Under the pieces are notes generated by a model that was given only the letters and a program-made list of their open reading frames with translations, made no database searches and was not told where the DNA came from. From Paenibacillus aurantius (lineage in GTDB: Bacteria > Bacillota > Bacilli > Paenibacillales > NBRC-103111), in the NCBI RefSeq assembly GCF_032268605.1, contig NZ_CP130318.1:1147001-1211000 (forward strand): 64,000 nt of DNA, given 5' to 3'. A program made the translations under genes and the position numbers. The number at the start of each line of letters is the position of its first letter. The first letter of the stretch is position 1. Positions 52,819-61,709 of the stretch are shown piece by piece.

Positions 52819-53622
52819 ATGGATAGCGTAGAGATCGTAAGAAAATTTTATGATGAAACGGTCAACTATGAATGGAGGCGCCTGGAGCGCCACAAAGTCG
52901 AGTATGAGATTAGCAAGCGTTTCATTACCCGTTATGTTAAACCAAGTGACAGAGTATTAGACTTGGGCGGGGGTCCCGGAAAATACTCGCTCTACCTCGC
53001 GGCTTTGGACTGTAAGGTGACGTTGGCGGATCTTTCGCAAACCAATGTGGAGTATGCCCTGAACAAGGCAAAGGAACTTAACCTGCCTATTAACGCCGTA
53101 TGTGTGGACAGCCGTAATTTATCCGTTTTCGAAGATGAAGAGTATGACCATATTCTATGTATGGGTCCGATGTATCATCTTAAAGAGGAAGCCGACAGGG
53201 TTAAAACGATAAAAGAATGTATAAAAAAATTAAAGCCTGGTGGAACTCTTTTTGTGGCATTTGTTTCTTCTTACTCGTTTGTTTGGGATTACCTGATTTC
53301 GAATCCAGAATGGATTCTGAGCGCCGATCGGAAATCAGAACTTAATGTTATAGTGGATGACTCCAATTTTGTTGGAAAAGGCTTTACAGAGAATTTTTTT
53401 ATCCGCCCGAAAGAGGTGCTTCCCTTCTTCGAACAGTTTAAACTGGAAAAGCTCCATTTGCTTAATTGCGAAAGTTTTTTATATTTGCGAGAACCGGAAC
53501 TCCTCAAACAATCCCCCGAGACCATAGCTGCATGGCTGGATTTGGCGGAGCAGGTGTGTGAACGTGAAGATTTGTTAAGTTTAGCGGAACACATCATGTA
53601 TATTGGGAAAAAGGTAAATTAA
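52819..53622 (+). CDS. Class I SAM-dependent methyltransferase
   Basis: The 267-residue enzyme has the motif I VLDLGGGPGKYSLYLA near residues 50-65 (SAM glycine loop), an acidic residue in VTLADLSQTN at motif II and DHILCMGPMYHL at motif IV. The substrate (small molecule or tRNA/protein) cannot be told. It is the only gene placed to be controlled by the T-box leader upstream. The alkylation repair gene follows 45 bases later. Confidence 0.85.
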   Translation: MDSVEIVRKFYDETVNYEWRRLERHKVEYEISKRFITRYVKPSDRVLDLGGGPGKYSLYLAALDCKVTLADLSQTNVEYALNKAKELNLPINAVCVDSRNLSVFEDEEYDHILCMGPMYHLKEEADRVKTIKECIKKLKPGGTLFVAFVSSYSFVWDYLISNPEWILSADRKSELNVIVDDSNFVGKGFTENFFIRPKEVLPFFEQFKLEKLHLLNCESFLYLREPELLKQSPETIAAWLDLAEQVCEREDLLSLAEHIMYIGKKVN

Positions 53623-53667
53623 AAATTGAGAAAGTCATCCGCAGTTGATGGAAGGAAGGGTGGAAGA

Positions 53668-54375
53668 ATGAATTTTGAAATGGTGATGCAGGAGTTGGAG
53701 GCGCTCGGCAAGGAACGACTCAAGAAAATGTACCTAGCCAATGGCGCGCGGGAGCCTCTTTTTGGCGTGGCGACGGGAGAAATGAAGCCCCTTTTCAAGA
53801 AGACCAAGCTCAATCAACCTTTGGCGGAGCAGCTTTATGCCACGGGGAATTACGACGCCATGTACTTTGCCGGAATCATAGCGGAGCCCAACTCCATGAC
53901 GGAGGCGGACTATGACCGTTGGCTCGATTCGGCCTATTTCTATATGTTGTCCGATTATGTAGTGGCGGTTACTCTGTCGGAAGCGGATATTGCGCAGGAG
54001 GTGGCCGATAAGTGGATCGCAAGCGGCGAGGATTTGAGAATGTCGGCAGGCTGGAGCTGTTATTGCTGGCTGTTGGGCAGTCGTCCGGACCGTGAATTTT
54101 CGGTTGACAAGCTCGCCAAGATGCTGGAGCAGGTGAAAGATACGATTCACGAGGCTCCCGAGCGAACGAAGTATGCCATGAACCAGTTTATATACACCGT
54201 GGCGACTTCCTATTTGCCGCTCCATGAGGAGGCGGTCGCTGCTGCAAAGGCCGTATGCCCGGTAGAAGTCAAACAGGACAAGGGGAAAAGCAAGTTTCTG
54301 AACGCGTTGGAAACCATTCACAAAGCAGAAGCCAGGGGGAAGCTTGGTTTCAAACGCAAGCATGTCCGGTGTTAA
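53668..54375 (+). CDS. DNA alkylation repair protein (AlkD-like HEAT-repeat glycosylase family)
   Basis: The 235-residue, all-helical protein has the layout of AlkD-type DNA glycosylases: an N-terminal helix pair (VMQELEALGKERLKKMYLANGAREP), GVATGEMKPLFKK, and HEAT-like repeats with a tryptophan/aspartate-rich surface (YDRWLDSAYFYMLSDYV). AlkD family members remove bulky or positively charged alkylated bases without base flipping. The ATG at 53668 was chosen (GGAAGGGTGGAAG before it); the frame continues upstream without a better start. It may be co-transcribed with the methyltransferase. The stretch 54376-54590 contains nothing I can support. Confidence 0.75.
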   Translation: MNFEMVMQELEALGKERLKKMYLANGAREPLFGVATGEMKPLFKKTKLNQPLAEQLYATGNYDAMYFAGIIAEPNSMTEADYDRWLDSAYFYMLSDYVVAVTLSEADIAQEVADKWIASGEDLRMSAGWSCYCWLLGSRPDREFSVDKLAKMLEQVKDTIHEAPERTKYAMNQFIYTVATSYLPLHEEAVAAAKAVCPVEVKQDKGKSKFLNALETIHKAEARGKLGFKRKHVRC

Positions 54376-54590
54376 TTTGTAGGTTAGGTAACGAAGAACG
54401 GGAGAGGATCCTGGGATGGAAAAAAAGGAAGAGGGTTTCCTTCAAGGTGTAAAAGACTGCATCCAGAGAAAAGGTCCAAATATGCCCAAGTGATCCTAAA
54501 TGATCTGTTACACGCTATTCCCTGATCAACCGGGCGGATAGCTTGTATTTCTAAGCCTCCATCCTCCTATGTACTTGTATTACTTTTACA

Positions 54591-54615
54591 AGGCCGGGAC
54601 TTGCTGTCCCGGCCT
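54591..54615 (-). terminator. Hairpin terminator after the thioredoxin gene
   Basis: Perfect 10-bp stem AGGCCGGGAC / GTCCCGGCCT with a five-base loop. On the minus strand it follows the thioredoxin stop by seven bases; the T-run is short, so efficiency is uncertain. Confidence 0.6.
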
Positions 54616-54621
54616 GGTGGG

Positions 54622-54939
54622 TCAGGCATGCTTTTTCAGTAGGGCGGCATAGACTTGCTTCGGACGGAGGCCAACGAGCTTCTCGACGGGCTGACCGTTC
54701 TTGAAGAGGATGACCGTCGGCATGGAAAGGACGCCGAAGCGGGCCGAGAGCTCGGGGGTCTCGTCGACATTCAGCTGCAGCACGTTCAGCTGCCCGGCGA
54801 ACTCGTCTCCGAGCTGCTCGAGAACCGGGAGAAGAGCCCGGCAGGGAGGGCACCAAGGCGCTCCGAAATCAACGAGGGTCAAGCCTCCGGAAAGCAGCTG
54901 CTGCTCGAAGGCGGCAGCCGAAGAGGTGGGGATGGACAT
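54622..54939 (-). CDS. Thioredoxin-like protein with CPPC active site
   Basis: The 105-residue protein has the thioredoxin fold with the active site as FGAPWCPPCRALLP (Trp-Cys-Pro-Pro-Cys) instead of WCGPC, the cis-proline in SMPTVILF and the C-terminal helix. The second proline usually shifts the redox potential. The start at 54939 (AGGAG ten bases upstream, inside the end of the MerR gene) gives a normal N-terminus; a longer frame overlaps the MerR gene. It is the second gene of a MerR-thioredoxin operon, which implies a redox- or thiol-sensing role. Confidence 0.85.
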   Translation of the reverse strand: MSIPTSSAAAFEQQLLSGGLTLVDFGAPWCPPCRALLPVLEQLGDEFAGQLNVLQLNVDETPELSARFGVLSMPTVILFKNGQPVEKLVGLRPKQVYAALLKKHA

Positions 54940-54946
54940 GGATGAA

Positions 54947-55312
54947 TCACTCCTGGTCTGAAGAGGATTCCGACAGAATCGCTTCCACACGCTCCTCCAG
55001 GTTCGCCTTCAGCATCGTCAGCAGGTCGATCTGCTTCCCGATCTCCTCCAGCTTGCTTCGGTAGATGGGAAGAATCTGCCGGCAGAAGGCCTCCTTGTTC
55101 TGCAGCACGCAATGGAGGAAACCGCCGATTTCTTCTGTGGAGAGGCCGAGCCTCAGGTAAAGCTGAATCGTTCGGACCTGTTCGACGGCAAGCCGGTTGT
55201 AGACCCGGTACCCGTTCTCCAGCCGATCCGGACGGATCAGGCCCTGCTTCTCGTAATAACGGATCGAACGGATGCTGACGCCGGTCAGGCGGGAAAGCTC
55301 CCCGATTTGCAT
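54947..55312 (-). CDS. MerR-family transcriptional regulator of the thioredoxin operon
   Basis: The 121-residue regulator begins with the MerR winged helix (MQIGELSRLTGVSIRSIRYYEKQGL) and a recognition wing (RLENGYRVY), followed by the long dimer helix and a short effector tail. Cysteines occur at LHCVLQNKEAFC, which could sense thiol or metal stress. Its gene overlaps the thioredoxin control region and is preceded by a promoter with the 20-base spacer and centred palindrome typical of MerR activators (55348-55379), so it is expected to regulate itself and the thioredoxin. Confidence 0.87.
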   Translation of the reverse strand: MQIGELSRLTGVSIRSIRYYEKQGLIRPDRLENGYRVYNRLAVEQVRTIQLYLRLGLSTEEIGGFLHCVLQNKEAFCRQILPIYRSKLEEIGKQIDLLTMLKANLEERVEAILSESSSDQE

Positions 55313-55347
55313 GTGGAACGCTCCTTCGCGATGATGTCGGTAACCCG

Positions 55348-55379
55348 ATTATAAAGGGTGACACCGGTGTCAGAGTCAA
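55348..55379 (-). promoter_or_regulatory. MerR-type promoter and operator
   Basis: On the minus strand TTGACT, a 20-base spacer and TATAAT. The spacer contains the perfect palindrome TGACACCGGTGTCA (55359-55372). Overlong spacers with a centred dyad are the signature of MerR-regulated promoters, where the bound activator twists the DNA. Confidence 0.8.
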
Positions 55380-55542
55380 GGCCGGCGTTAGGATAGGTTT
55401 TCTTGCTTGATGACATCCTGATTATACCACCGCGACGGAAAAAAGCAGGCCATTTGCTTTATATTCGGAGGAATGAGCAGCATCGCCTCTTATGGGTAAA
55501 GGTAAGTAGCCGGTCAAAACCTATACAGAGAGGAAAGTTCCC

Positions 55543-56433
55543 ATGCCCCAAGCTATGGTCATTCTTAATCCTTCCTCCGGCAAAGAGGAAGCGCTAAACC
55601 ATCTTCAAAGGGTGGAGGAGCTTTTACAAGAGCAGGGCTATGAAGTTTCGGTTAAGGAAACCGCTAAAGAGCTGGACGCCACTCATTTCTGCATCGATGC
55701 TTGCCGGAATAAGTATGATTTGGTCGTCACCATCGGAGGGGATGGCACGCTTCACGAAACGATCAACGGGTTTACAGACCAGAATCACCGACCTAAGCTC
55801 GGGATCGTTCCCTTGGGAACGGTCAACGATTATGCGCGGGCGCTGAACATTCCCCTAGATGCCTTAGAGGCCATCGAAACCCTTCGGTCGAAGCGGGTGA
55901 AGGCGGTAGATATGGGGCGGGTAAACGGCGAGCGGTTCGCCAATGTCGTGGCGGCCGGCTCCCTAGCGGAAAGTTTATCCGCGGTTACCTCGGAGGACAA
56001 GTCCCGCCTCGGGGCCTTCGCTTATTTGAAGGAAGGCATCAAAGATCTGATGAACCATTCCACTCATCCGTTGATAATCCGCCATGACGGAGGGACATGG
56101 GAGGGAGACTCGCCGCTTCTTCTCGTCACCTTGACGAACTCGGTCGGCGGCTTCGAGAAGCTGGCTCCGGATGCCGAGGTGGACGACGGCCTCCTGCACT
56201 GCTTCGTCATCCGGGACCTCTCTATCTTTCACACGGTGACGGCGGGGCTGTCCCTCCTGCTGGGCCACCTAAAGAACCATAAGGATGTCGATTATTTCAT
56301 CTCGCGCAAGGTGACGGTGAACTCCCCGGATCCCGTCAAGACCAATGTGGACGGGGAGGAGGGCCCCATGCTGCCGCTTGAGCTCGGAATTTTGCCCCGT
56401 TACCTTCAGGTGATCATACCAGAGGAGGGGTAG
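55543..56433 (+). CDS. Diacylglycerol/lipid kinase family protein (DagK/YegS-like)
   Basis: The 296-residue cytosolic kinase has the ATP-binding motif VVTIGGDGTLHETINGF near residues 60-78, LGTVNDYARAL next to it, and the second domain with the conserved VDMGRVNGERFANV. It phosphorylates diacylglycerol or a related lipid to recycle phospholipid precursors. It is monocistronic with AGAGGAAAG before the ATG, convergent with the AraC gene. Confidence 0.88.
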   Translation: MPQAMVILNPSSGKEEALNHLQRVEELLQEQGYEVSVKETAKELDATHFCIDACRNKYDLVVTIGGDGTLHETINGFTDQNHRPKLGIVPLGTVNDYARALNIPLDALEAIETLRSKRVKAVDMGRVNGERFANVVAAGSLAESLSAVTSEDKSRLGAFAYLKEGIKDLMNHSTHPLIIRHDGGTWEGDSPLLLVTLTNSVGGFEKLAPDAEVDDGLLHCFVIRDLSIFHTVTAGLSLLLGHLKNHKDVDYFISRKVTVNSPDPVKTNVDGEEGPMLPLELGILPRYLQVIIPEEG

Positions 56434-56460
56434 GGCATACCCCAAGGCATGCCTCTGCCT

Positions 56461-57342
56461 CTATCGCAGGGAGGAATCCGCCGGCTGCTCTTGTCGGCCG
56501 TCTTCTTGGTCATGGGTGCTTTCCCGTCTGGCCTTTTCCCTATAAGCGGTGGGGGAAAGGCCTATTGTCCGTTTAAACATTCGCGAGAAATGCAAGGGAT
56601 CTTGGTAGCCTACCGACCGGGAGATTTCAGCGATGCAGAGAAGCTGCCGGCGCAGCAGCCGGCAAGCTTTGGCCATCCGCAGATCGGTCAAATACCGGTA
56701 AGGGGATAGGGATAGACGCTGCCGAAAAAGGCGGCATAGGTACTTGGCGTCCAGCCCTACATGCTCCGCCATATCTTCAAGCTCGAGACGATCGGCATAG
56801 CGGGCATTCATAAAGGAAATCGCCTTACGCACGTGATGGCCGGCGTCGGCACTTAGCGGGGGGCCCTCGTCGGGCTCGGCCAGCATGCCTAAGATCCGGT
56901 ACAGCAGCCCGGTCAGTTGAAGCTCCTTGGCCGGTTGATCCCGCATGCTCATGACACTCCGGAACAGCGGTTCAACCGGGAGCGCCGGATCCGGAAGGCG
57001 TACCGGAAGGGGAGCGGCAAAACCGGCCTGCCCGACCAGCCGGGGAGCCATCGTACCGGCAAAACCGAACCACGAATAATGCCAGGGCTCGGCCGGATCG
57101 GCCCTATAGGCATGGACGGTGTCCGGCAGGACCAGGAACAGCCCGCCCGGTCCGATCGTTTCGGTCCGTCCCCCCGCCGTATAAGTCCCGTATCCGCTGT
57201 GAACGCAATGAAGAATGTACATATCTCTTACGCAGGGACCGAATGACATGTCCGGGGGGCAAGCCTGGGTACCGACCTCCAGCACCTCGAGATCGGTCAG
57301 TCCGATCGGTTCCATATAAAGATATTCCACTGTGCCTTCCAC
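56461..57342 (-). CDS. AraC-family regulator with cupin sensor (fucose/rhamnose-type)
   Basis: The 293-residue protein has an N-terminal cupin ligand domain (residues 20-130, HSGYGTYTAGGRTETIGPGGLFLVLPDTVHAY) and a C-terminal double HTH (LEDMAEHVGLDAKYLCRLF and IAEISRSVGYQDPLHFSRMF). It is divergent from the aldo/keto reductase and the fuconolactonase-like gene, whose transcription it probably controls. Several start codons are possible (GTG 57342, GTG 57330); neither has a strong ribosome site. Confidence 0.85.
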   Translation of the reverse strand: MEGTVEYLYMEPIGLTDLEVLEVGTQACPPDMSFGPCVRDMYILHCVHSGYGTYTAGGRTETIGPGGLFLVLPDTVHAYRADPAEPWHYSWFGFAGTMAPRLVGQAGFAAPLPVRLPDPALPVEPLFRSVMSMRDQPAKELQLTGLLYRILGMLAEPDEGPPLSADAGHHVRKAISFMNARYADRLELEDMAEHVGLDAKYLCRLFRQRLSLSPYRYLTDLRMAKACRLLRRQLLCIAEISRSVGYQDPLHFSRMFKRTIGLSPTAYREKARRESTHDQEDGRQEQPADSSLR

Positions 57343-57440
57343 CTCGCCTTCAAGTAGAGAAGATATGCCATAAGTTGGGGAACTCTGGCTATTTCATTAT
57401 AGAGGAACTTCCCTACAATCTACAGTAGGAGGGATGGGAA

Positions 57441-58349
57441 ATGGAATATACCACATTCGGGCGGACCGGCCTTCGCGTATCGAAGCTCGGGCTGGGCGGC
57501 GCCCCGCTCGGCGGCGTTTTCGGACCGGCGGACGAGCGCGAGGTCGAGAAGATGATCCATGAGGCGATAGACGGCGGGATCAATTTCATCGATACGGCGC
57601 CGAGCTATGGGAACGGGGAGTCGGAGCGGCGAATCGGCCGGGCGCTTAGCGGAGGCAGACGGAGTCAGGTCGTACTGGCCTCGAAGGCGGTGGGGCCGGG
57701 CGAATCGTTCGGTTACGAGGAGACGATCCGGTCCGTTGAGCAAAGCCTGACGCGGCTGCAAACGGAATGGATCGATCTGCTGCAAATTCATGATGCAGAG
57801 CACGTCCCGTACGAAACGATTGTCGGAGAGACGCTGCCGGCGCTTCAGAAGCTTCGGGAAGAAGGAAAAATCCGGTTTATCGGGATTTCGACAAGGGTGC
57901 TGCCGCTTCTGCTGCGTTACGTTAGGCTGAACGAGTTCGGCAGCATCCAGTTCTATGCCCGGTATATGCTGATCGATCACACGGCTAAGGACGAGCTGCT
58001 TCCGCTCGCCGCGGAGAACGGACTTGGGGTCATCAACGGCAGTGTGCTGGGACTGGGCCTGCTCGCCGATACGCCGGCGCCGTTTCTGAGTCAGGCCATT
58101 GTGGAAGAGGCGGCTAAGCGGATCGAGGAGCTGCACTTTCTGCGCCGTACGGAGCCGTTCGGGCTCGTTGAGCCGGCGATGCGCTTCAGCCTGTCTCAGC
58201 CGGCCATTCACGTTACGCTGACCGGGGCGGCCACTTCTGAGGTTCTCCGCACGAATATGGCGTATTGCGACGGGCGGGGGCTTGAGCCGGACAAGCTGGA
58301 ACGGGTGTACACCTTGTTCCAGGGGAAGAGTCTGTTCCCGGCGGAATAG
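57441..58349 (+). CDS. Aldo/keto reductase (L-fucose/aldose dehydrogenase-like)
   Basis: The 302-residue (alpha/beta)8 enzyme has the catalytic tetrad pattern: FIDTAPSYGNGESERRIGRAL provides the aspartate and tyrosine, LASKAVG the lysine and LLQIHDAEH the histidine. The NAD(P) site is near the C-terminus. The family group and the neighbouring lactonase-like amidohydrolase suggest oxidation of L-fucose or a related aldose to a lactone. GGAGGG precedes the start. The next gene begins about 60 bases later on the same strand. Confidence 0.86.
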   Translation: MEYTTFGRTGLRVSKLGLGGAPLGGVFGPADEREVEKMIHEAIDGGINFIDTAPSYGNGESERRIGRALSGGRRSQVVLASKAVGPGESFGYEETIRSVEQSLTRLQTEWIDLLQIHDAEHVPYETIVGETLPALQKLREEGKIRFIGISTRVLPLLLRYVRLNEFGSIQFYARYMLIDHTAKDELLPLAAENGLGVINGSVLGLGLLADTPAPFLSQAIVEEAAKRIEELHFLRRTEPFGLVEPAMRFSLSQPAIHVTLTGAATSEVLRTNMAYCDGRGLEPDKLERVYTLFQGKSLFPAE

Positions 58350-58412
58350 AAGAAGCGCCCAGCGCCCGATCGGGTCTCACCGGTCGGAGCAGACAAGGAG
58401 GTGGGATAGACC

Positions 58413-59243
58413 ATGTACGTGGACAGCCACGTTCATTTCTGGATGCCGGAGCGCGGGGACTATGGCTGGTTGAACCCGGAGAATGATCTCCTCTACCAAG
58501 ACTACCTGCCGGAGAGACTGCTTCCGGCACTGCACGCCCGCGGCGTAGACAGCCTCATTGTCGTGCAGGCGGCCCCTACCGCGGAGGAAACGGCTTTCCT
58601 GCTGGAGCTGGCGAAGACCTGGCCGGTCATCTCGGGCGTCAGCGGAGGGCTGGACCCGTTCGGCGAACGGTTCTCCGAGCAGCTGGAATCGTTCCGGTCG
58701 GACCCAAGGTTCGTCGGGGTGCGCATCAACGGCAGCGCTTTTCGCCGGGACCGGCCCTCCGCCGACCGAGGCAGGCTGCAGTCGGCGCTCGACAGCCTGG
58801 ATCAGGCCGGGTTGACGCTCGACCTGCTGGTGCAGCCGGACGATCTGGGTGCGGTCGCAGCCTATCTGGAAGAGAGGCCGACGCTCCAAGCGGTCGTCAA
58901 CCATCTGAGCAGCCCGGCCGTACGAGCCAGGCAAATGGAGCCGTGGCGGACCGGTATGGAGAGGCTTGCCCGGCTCCCGAACGTGGCCGTCAAGCTGTCC
59001 GGGATGATTACGATGGCCGGCGGCTCCACTCCGGAGCTGCTCCGGCCGTATGTGGATCGGTTATTCCCGGCATTCGGCTGCGAACGGCTTCTGTTCGGCA
59101 GCGATTGGCCGGTCGCCCTGCAGGCAGGCGGCTACGGGGACGTCGTCGACTTGTTTGAAGCGTTGCTTCCGGAAGGGCTCGATCCAGAGGAGAAAGAAAA
59201 GATCCGCGCGGGTAATGCCCGGAGGATCTACGGGATCGATTGA
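58413..59243 (+). CDS. Amidohydrolase-fold lactonase (L-fuconolactone hydrolase-like)
   Basis: The 276-residue TIM-barrel metalloenzyme shows the HxH motif DSHVHFW near residue 4, VNHLSSPAV near residue 160 and FGSDWPV near residue 230. This is the pattern of COG3618-type amidohydrolases such as L-fuconolactonase and related sugar lactonases. It would open the lactone made by the upstream reductase. AAGGAGG precedes the start. A terminator follows 35 bases after the stop. Confidence 0.85.
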   Translation: MYVDSHVHFWMPERGDYGWLNPENDLLYQDYLPERLLPALHARGVDSLIVVQAAPTAEETAFLLELAKTWPVISGVSGGLDPFGERFSEQLESFRSDPRFVGVRINGSAFRRDRPSADRGRLQSALDSLDQAGLTLDLLVQPDDLGAVAAYLEERPTLQAVVNHLSSPAVRARQMEPWRTGMERLARLPNVAVKLSGMITMAGGSTPELLRPYVDRLFPAFGCERLLFGSDWPVALQAGGYGDVVDLFEALLPEGLDPEEKEKIRAGNARRIYGID

Positions 59244-59278
59244 AGAGAGGGAAGTACCGGGCGCCAGTATAGAACGGG

Positions 59279-59316
59279 AAGCCGGTCGAGCTCCAGACGG
59301 AGCCGGCCGGCTTTTT
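59279..59316 (+). terminator. Terminator of the reductase-lactonase operon
   Basis: Stem AAGCCGG / CCGGCTT with a 21-base loop that includes GAGCTCC / GGAGC pairing, followed by TTTTT. Confidence 0.7.
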
Positions 59317-59321
59317 GGGTG

Positions 59322-61676
59322 TTAAGAGGTTTGGGTAGGATCGGGGCTATCCCCGGGAGACGGGTCCGCCGCCAGCAGCAGCCGGTACTGCCCCGGCGTA
59401 TGTCCCGTGCGCGACTTGAACAGCTTGTTGAAGTAGCTGACGTTGGAGTAGCCGATTTCGCGGCAAATGTCCTCCAGCGTACAGTCCGGCTGCCGCAGCA
59501 GCTCGCAGGCCCGCTTGATCCGAAGATGGATCAAATAATCATTGATCGTGGTGCCCGTCGCTTCCTTGAAGATGCGGCTCAAAAAGGAGGTGCTGCGCTG
59601 CACGTGGGCGGCAACCGTTTCGATCGTAATGTTGTTGTTGAAGTTGCGGTCCATGAATTCGGTGGCGAGCTGCAGCGTAAGATCGTTCATCTTCAGCCGC
59701 TTCTCCCGGTTATGCGCGATGATTTGATGGCACATCCCCTGCAGGCCTTTTTCCATATCGCGAAGGGTCTGGACAGCGGACAGCACGAACGGCCGGTCGC
59801 CGAGCACGACGGAGATGTCCCCGCCTGTTTGGACAAGGGTTTTGGCGATTTCGCCGCTTAGCTGAAAGAAGAGCTGCTGGATATTGGCTTTGCCGAGCCG
59901 GCGTTCCACCACCTCCTGCGTGATCCGGCTGATGGTCGCCGCACATTCTTCCTCGTTCAGCTGCAGCAGGGCCTGAAGCAGCTTCTTTTCCAGCTCGTAC
60001 GGATAATAATACGTCTCTTCATCCTGCTTCCAGCTGCTGACAATGGCGTACGGTATAATCTCGCCTTGGCCAACGTACATCTTGAGGCTGAGCGCCTCGA
60101 CGGACTCCTCGTACGCCGACTGGACCGACAGAACCCCCGAATGGATGCGGCTGATGCCCAGGGTGACTATCCATCCGTAACGGCTTTCCATATGGCTCTG
60201 CAGCTGCTTGGCGAGCTCGACCGGCAGGTCGTCGCTGCCGGCCGGGACCGCCTGGAGAATGACCGTCCGTTCCTCGTCCCTCGCAAAGATTTCCCCGTCA
60301 ATCTCCGCGCCTAGTTCTTCGATCAATCCGTATTGAAGCAGATGATAATGAAGCTTGTCGGCCGAGTCGTTCAGCGGCTTGGGCTCTCCCAGCTCGAAGG
60401 TAAGGATGGCATAACGGGAAAAATCCAGCTTCAGCCCGAGCAGCTCCGCCGCATCCTCGTCTAGAGCGCCGCTCACCGCCCGACCCTTCAGAAGATCGCT
60501 CAAATATTTCTCCTTGATGGCCGGCTTGTTGGCGCCAAGCAGCATTTCCACCCGGCTCTTCTCGCTTAGGATCGTTTCCCGGCTGTGCCGTAACCGTTCG
60601 AATGATTGGCGGATGAAGCTCGCTTCATCGGCGGGCGGGAGGGCGGATTCCGGGCTCGTTCCCTCTCCTGGCGGGGAGCTGGAAGCCGCATTGGAAACAC
60701 TGATGTAGGCCATGACGCCTTTAAGCGGCCGGTACAGCCTCTTCGAAATATAGAAGGAGAGGATAAGCGCGACCGTGACGTAAAGGACGGAAACGGCGGC
60801 CACAATCGTCTTGATGCGGCTCAAGCCCTGCAGCAGGATGGATTGCTTGGTCAAGTTGACGAACTTCCAGCCGGTCAAATCGGAGGTCGTGAAGGTCACA
60901 ATCCGATGCTGATCGTCCACGTACGATCCGCTTCCGGCGGCCGATAAGGCTGTGCCGTCCAGCTGAGGGGCCAGGGCCGCCGCCTCCTCCGTTTCGCCGT
61001 AGAGGAGCTCCCCGTTCTGCCCGAGAACAAGAGTCGTTCCTTTTTTGTTATGGTAATGGCTCAGAAAGTTGGTAAAGAGCAAGTCGAGCTTCAAATTGAT
61101 GAGGACGGCGCCATCGACCGGACCGATAAGAGGCATTTTCTGCATCAAGCTGGTGGCCTGCATTCCTGGAGCAAGACCGTTGGGCCGTTCGGTAAGCCAC
61201 ACCGTCCGGCTTCCTTCTTCCTGCTTCATTTCGGGCAGCCAGGAACGGTCGGCGAAAGAGGACAGGGGAGACATTTTCATATCGGGGCGGGAGGTCAGCA
61301 TCAGGTCCAGCTTGCTGTAAACAAGATAGATGGAATCGATATACGGACTCAGCTTTTGCTGCTCTTCCACCATCCGGGACAGGCCGATCAGCGAGTCGAC
61401 GCTCAGCTTGTCATTCAGCGTATGAAACAGGTACGACTGGGTCATCATCGTGCTCGTGGCTACATTTTTAACGGAGTAAAGTTCCTTATTAATCAGTTCC
61501 CGCTGCTGCCGCAGAATCGACTGGTTGTATTCGATCGAGTTCTGAATGCTCATGTCGGCGGAAATGGTATACGTCACCGAGGAGATAAGGATGACGGTCA
61601 CGATGACGATAGCTGTCATGGACAACAGCAGCTTAATGAATAACGATCGGTTTCGAATCACGTGTCGACCGGTCAT
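59322..61676 (-). CDS. Membrane-bound AraC-family regulator, YesN-like (sugar system 3)
   Basis: The 784-residue protein has a first membrane helix near residues 10-32, an extracytoplasmic sensor of about 250 residues, a second helix near 285-305, a cytoplasmic linker and a C-terminal AraC double HTH (IETVAAHVQRSTSFLSRIF and LEDICREIGYSNVSYFNKLF). It is divergent from the binding protein of sugar system 3 and most likely activates it. AGGAGG lies nine bases before the ATG. A perfect catabolite-repression (cre) element sits 20 bases upstream of the start codon. Confidence 0.87.
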   Translation of the reverse strand: MTGRHVIRNRSLFIKLLLSMTAIVIVTVILISSVTYTISADMSIQNSIEYNQSILRQQRELINKELYSVKNVATSTMMTQSYLFHTLNDKLSVDSLIGLSRMVEEQQKLSPYIDSIYLVYSKLDLMLTSRPDMKMSPLSSFADRSWLPEMKQEEGSRTVWLTERPNGLAPGMQATSLMQKMPLIGPVDGAVLINLKLDLLFTNFLSHYHNKKGTTLVLGQNGELLYGETEEAAALAPQLDGTALSAAGSGSYVDDQHRIVTFTTSDLTGWKFVNLTKQSILLQGLSRIKTIVAAVSVLYVTVALILSFYISKRLYRPLKGVMAYISVSNAASSSPPGEGTSPESALPPADEASFIRQSFERLRHSRETILSEKSRVEMLLGANKPAIKEKYLSDLLKGRAVSGALDEDAAELLGLKLDFSRYAILTFELGEPKPLNDSADKLHYHLLQYGLIEELGAEIDGEIFARDEERTVILQAVPAGSDDLPVELAKQLQSHMESRYGWIVTLGISRIHSGVLSVQSAYEESVEALSLKMYVGQGEIIPYAIVSSWKQDEETYYYPYELEKKLLQALLQLNEEECAATISRITQEVVERRLGKANIQQLFFQLSGEIAKTLVQTGGDISVVLGDRPFVLSAVQTLRDMEKGLQGMCHQIIAHNREKRLKMNDLTLQLATEFMDRNFNNNITIETVAAHVQRSTSFLSRIFKEATGTTINDYLIHLRIKRACELLRQPDCTLEDICREIGYSNVSYFNKLFKSRTGHTPGQYRLLLAADPSPGDSPDPTQTS

Positions 61677-61695
61677 CCGGATCTTCCTCCTACCG

Positions 61696-61709
61696 TGTTA
61701 GCGTTTACA
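61696..61709 (-). promoter_or_regulatory. CcpA-binding cre site before the YesN-like regulator
   Basis: On the minus strand TGTAAACGCTAACA fits the cre consensus TGWAANCGNTNWCA at all defined positions. It lies in the 300-base divergent region of sugar system 3, so CcpA would repress the regulator when preferred sugars are present. The rest of 61710-61975 shows no other clear element. Confidence 0.75.
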
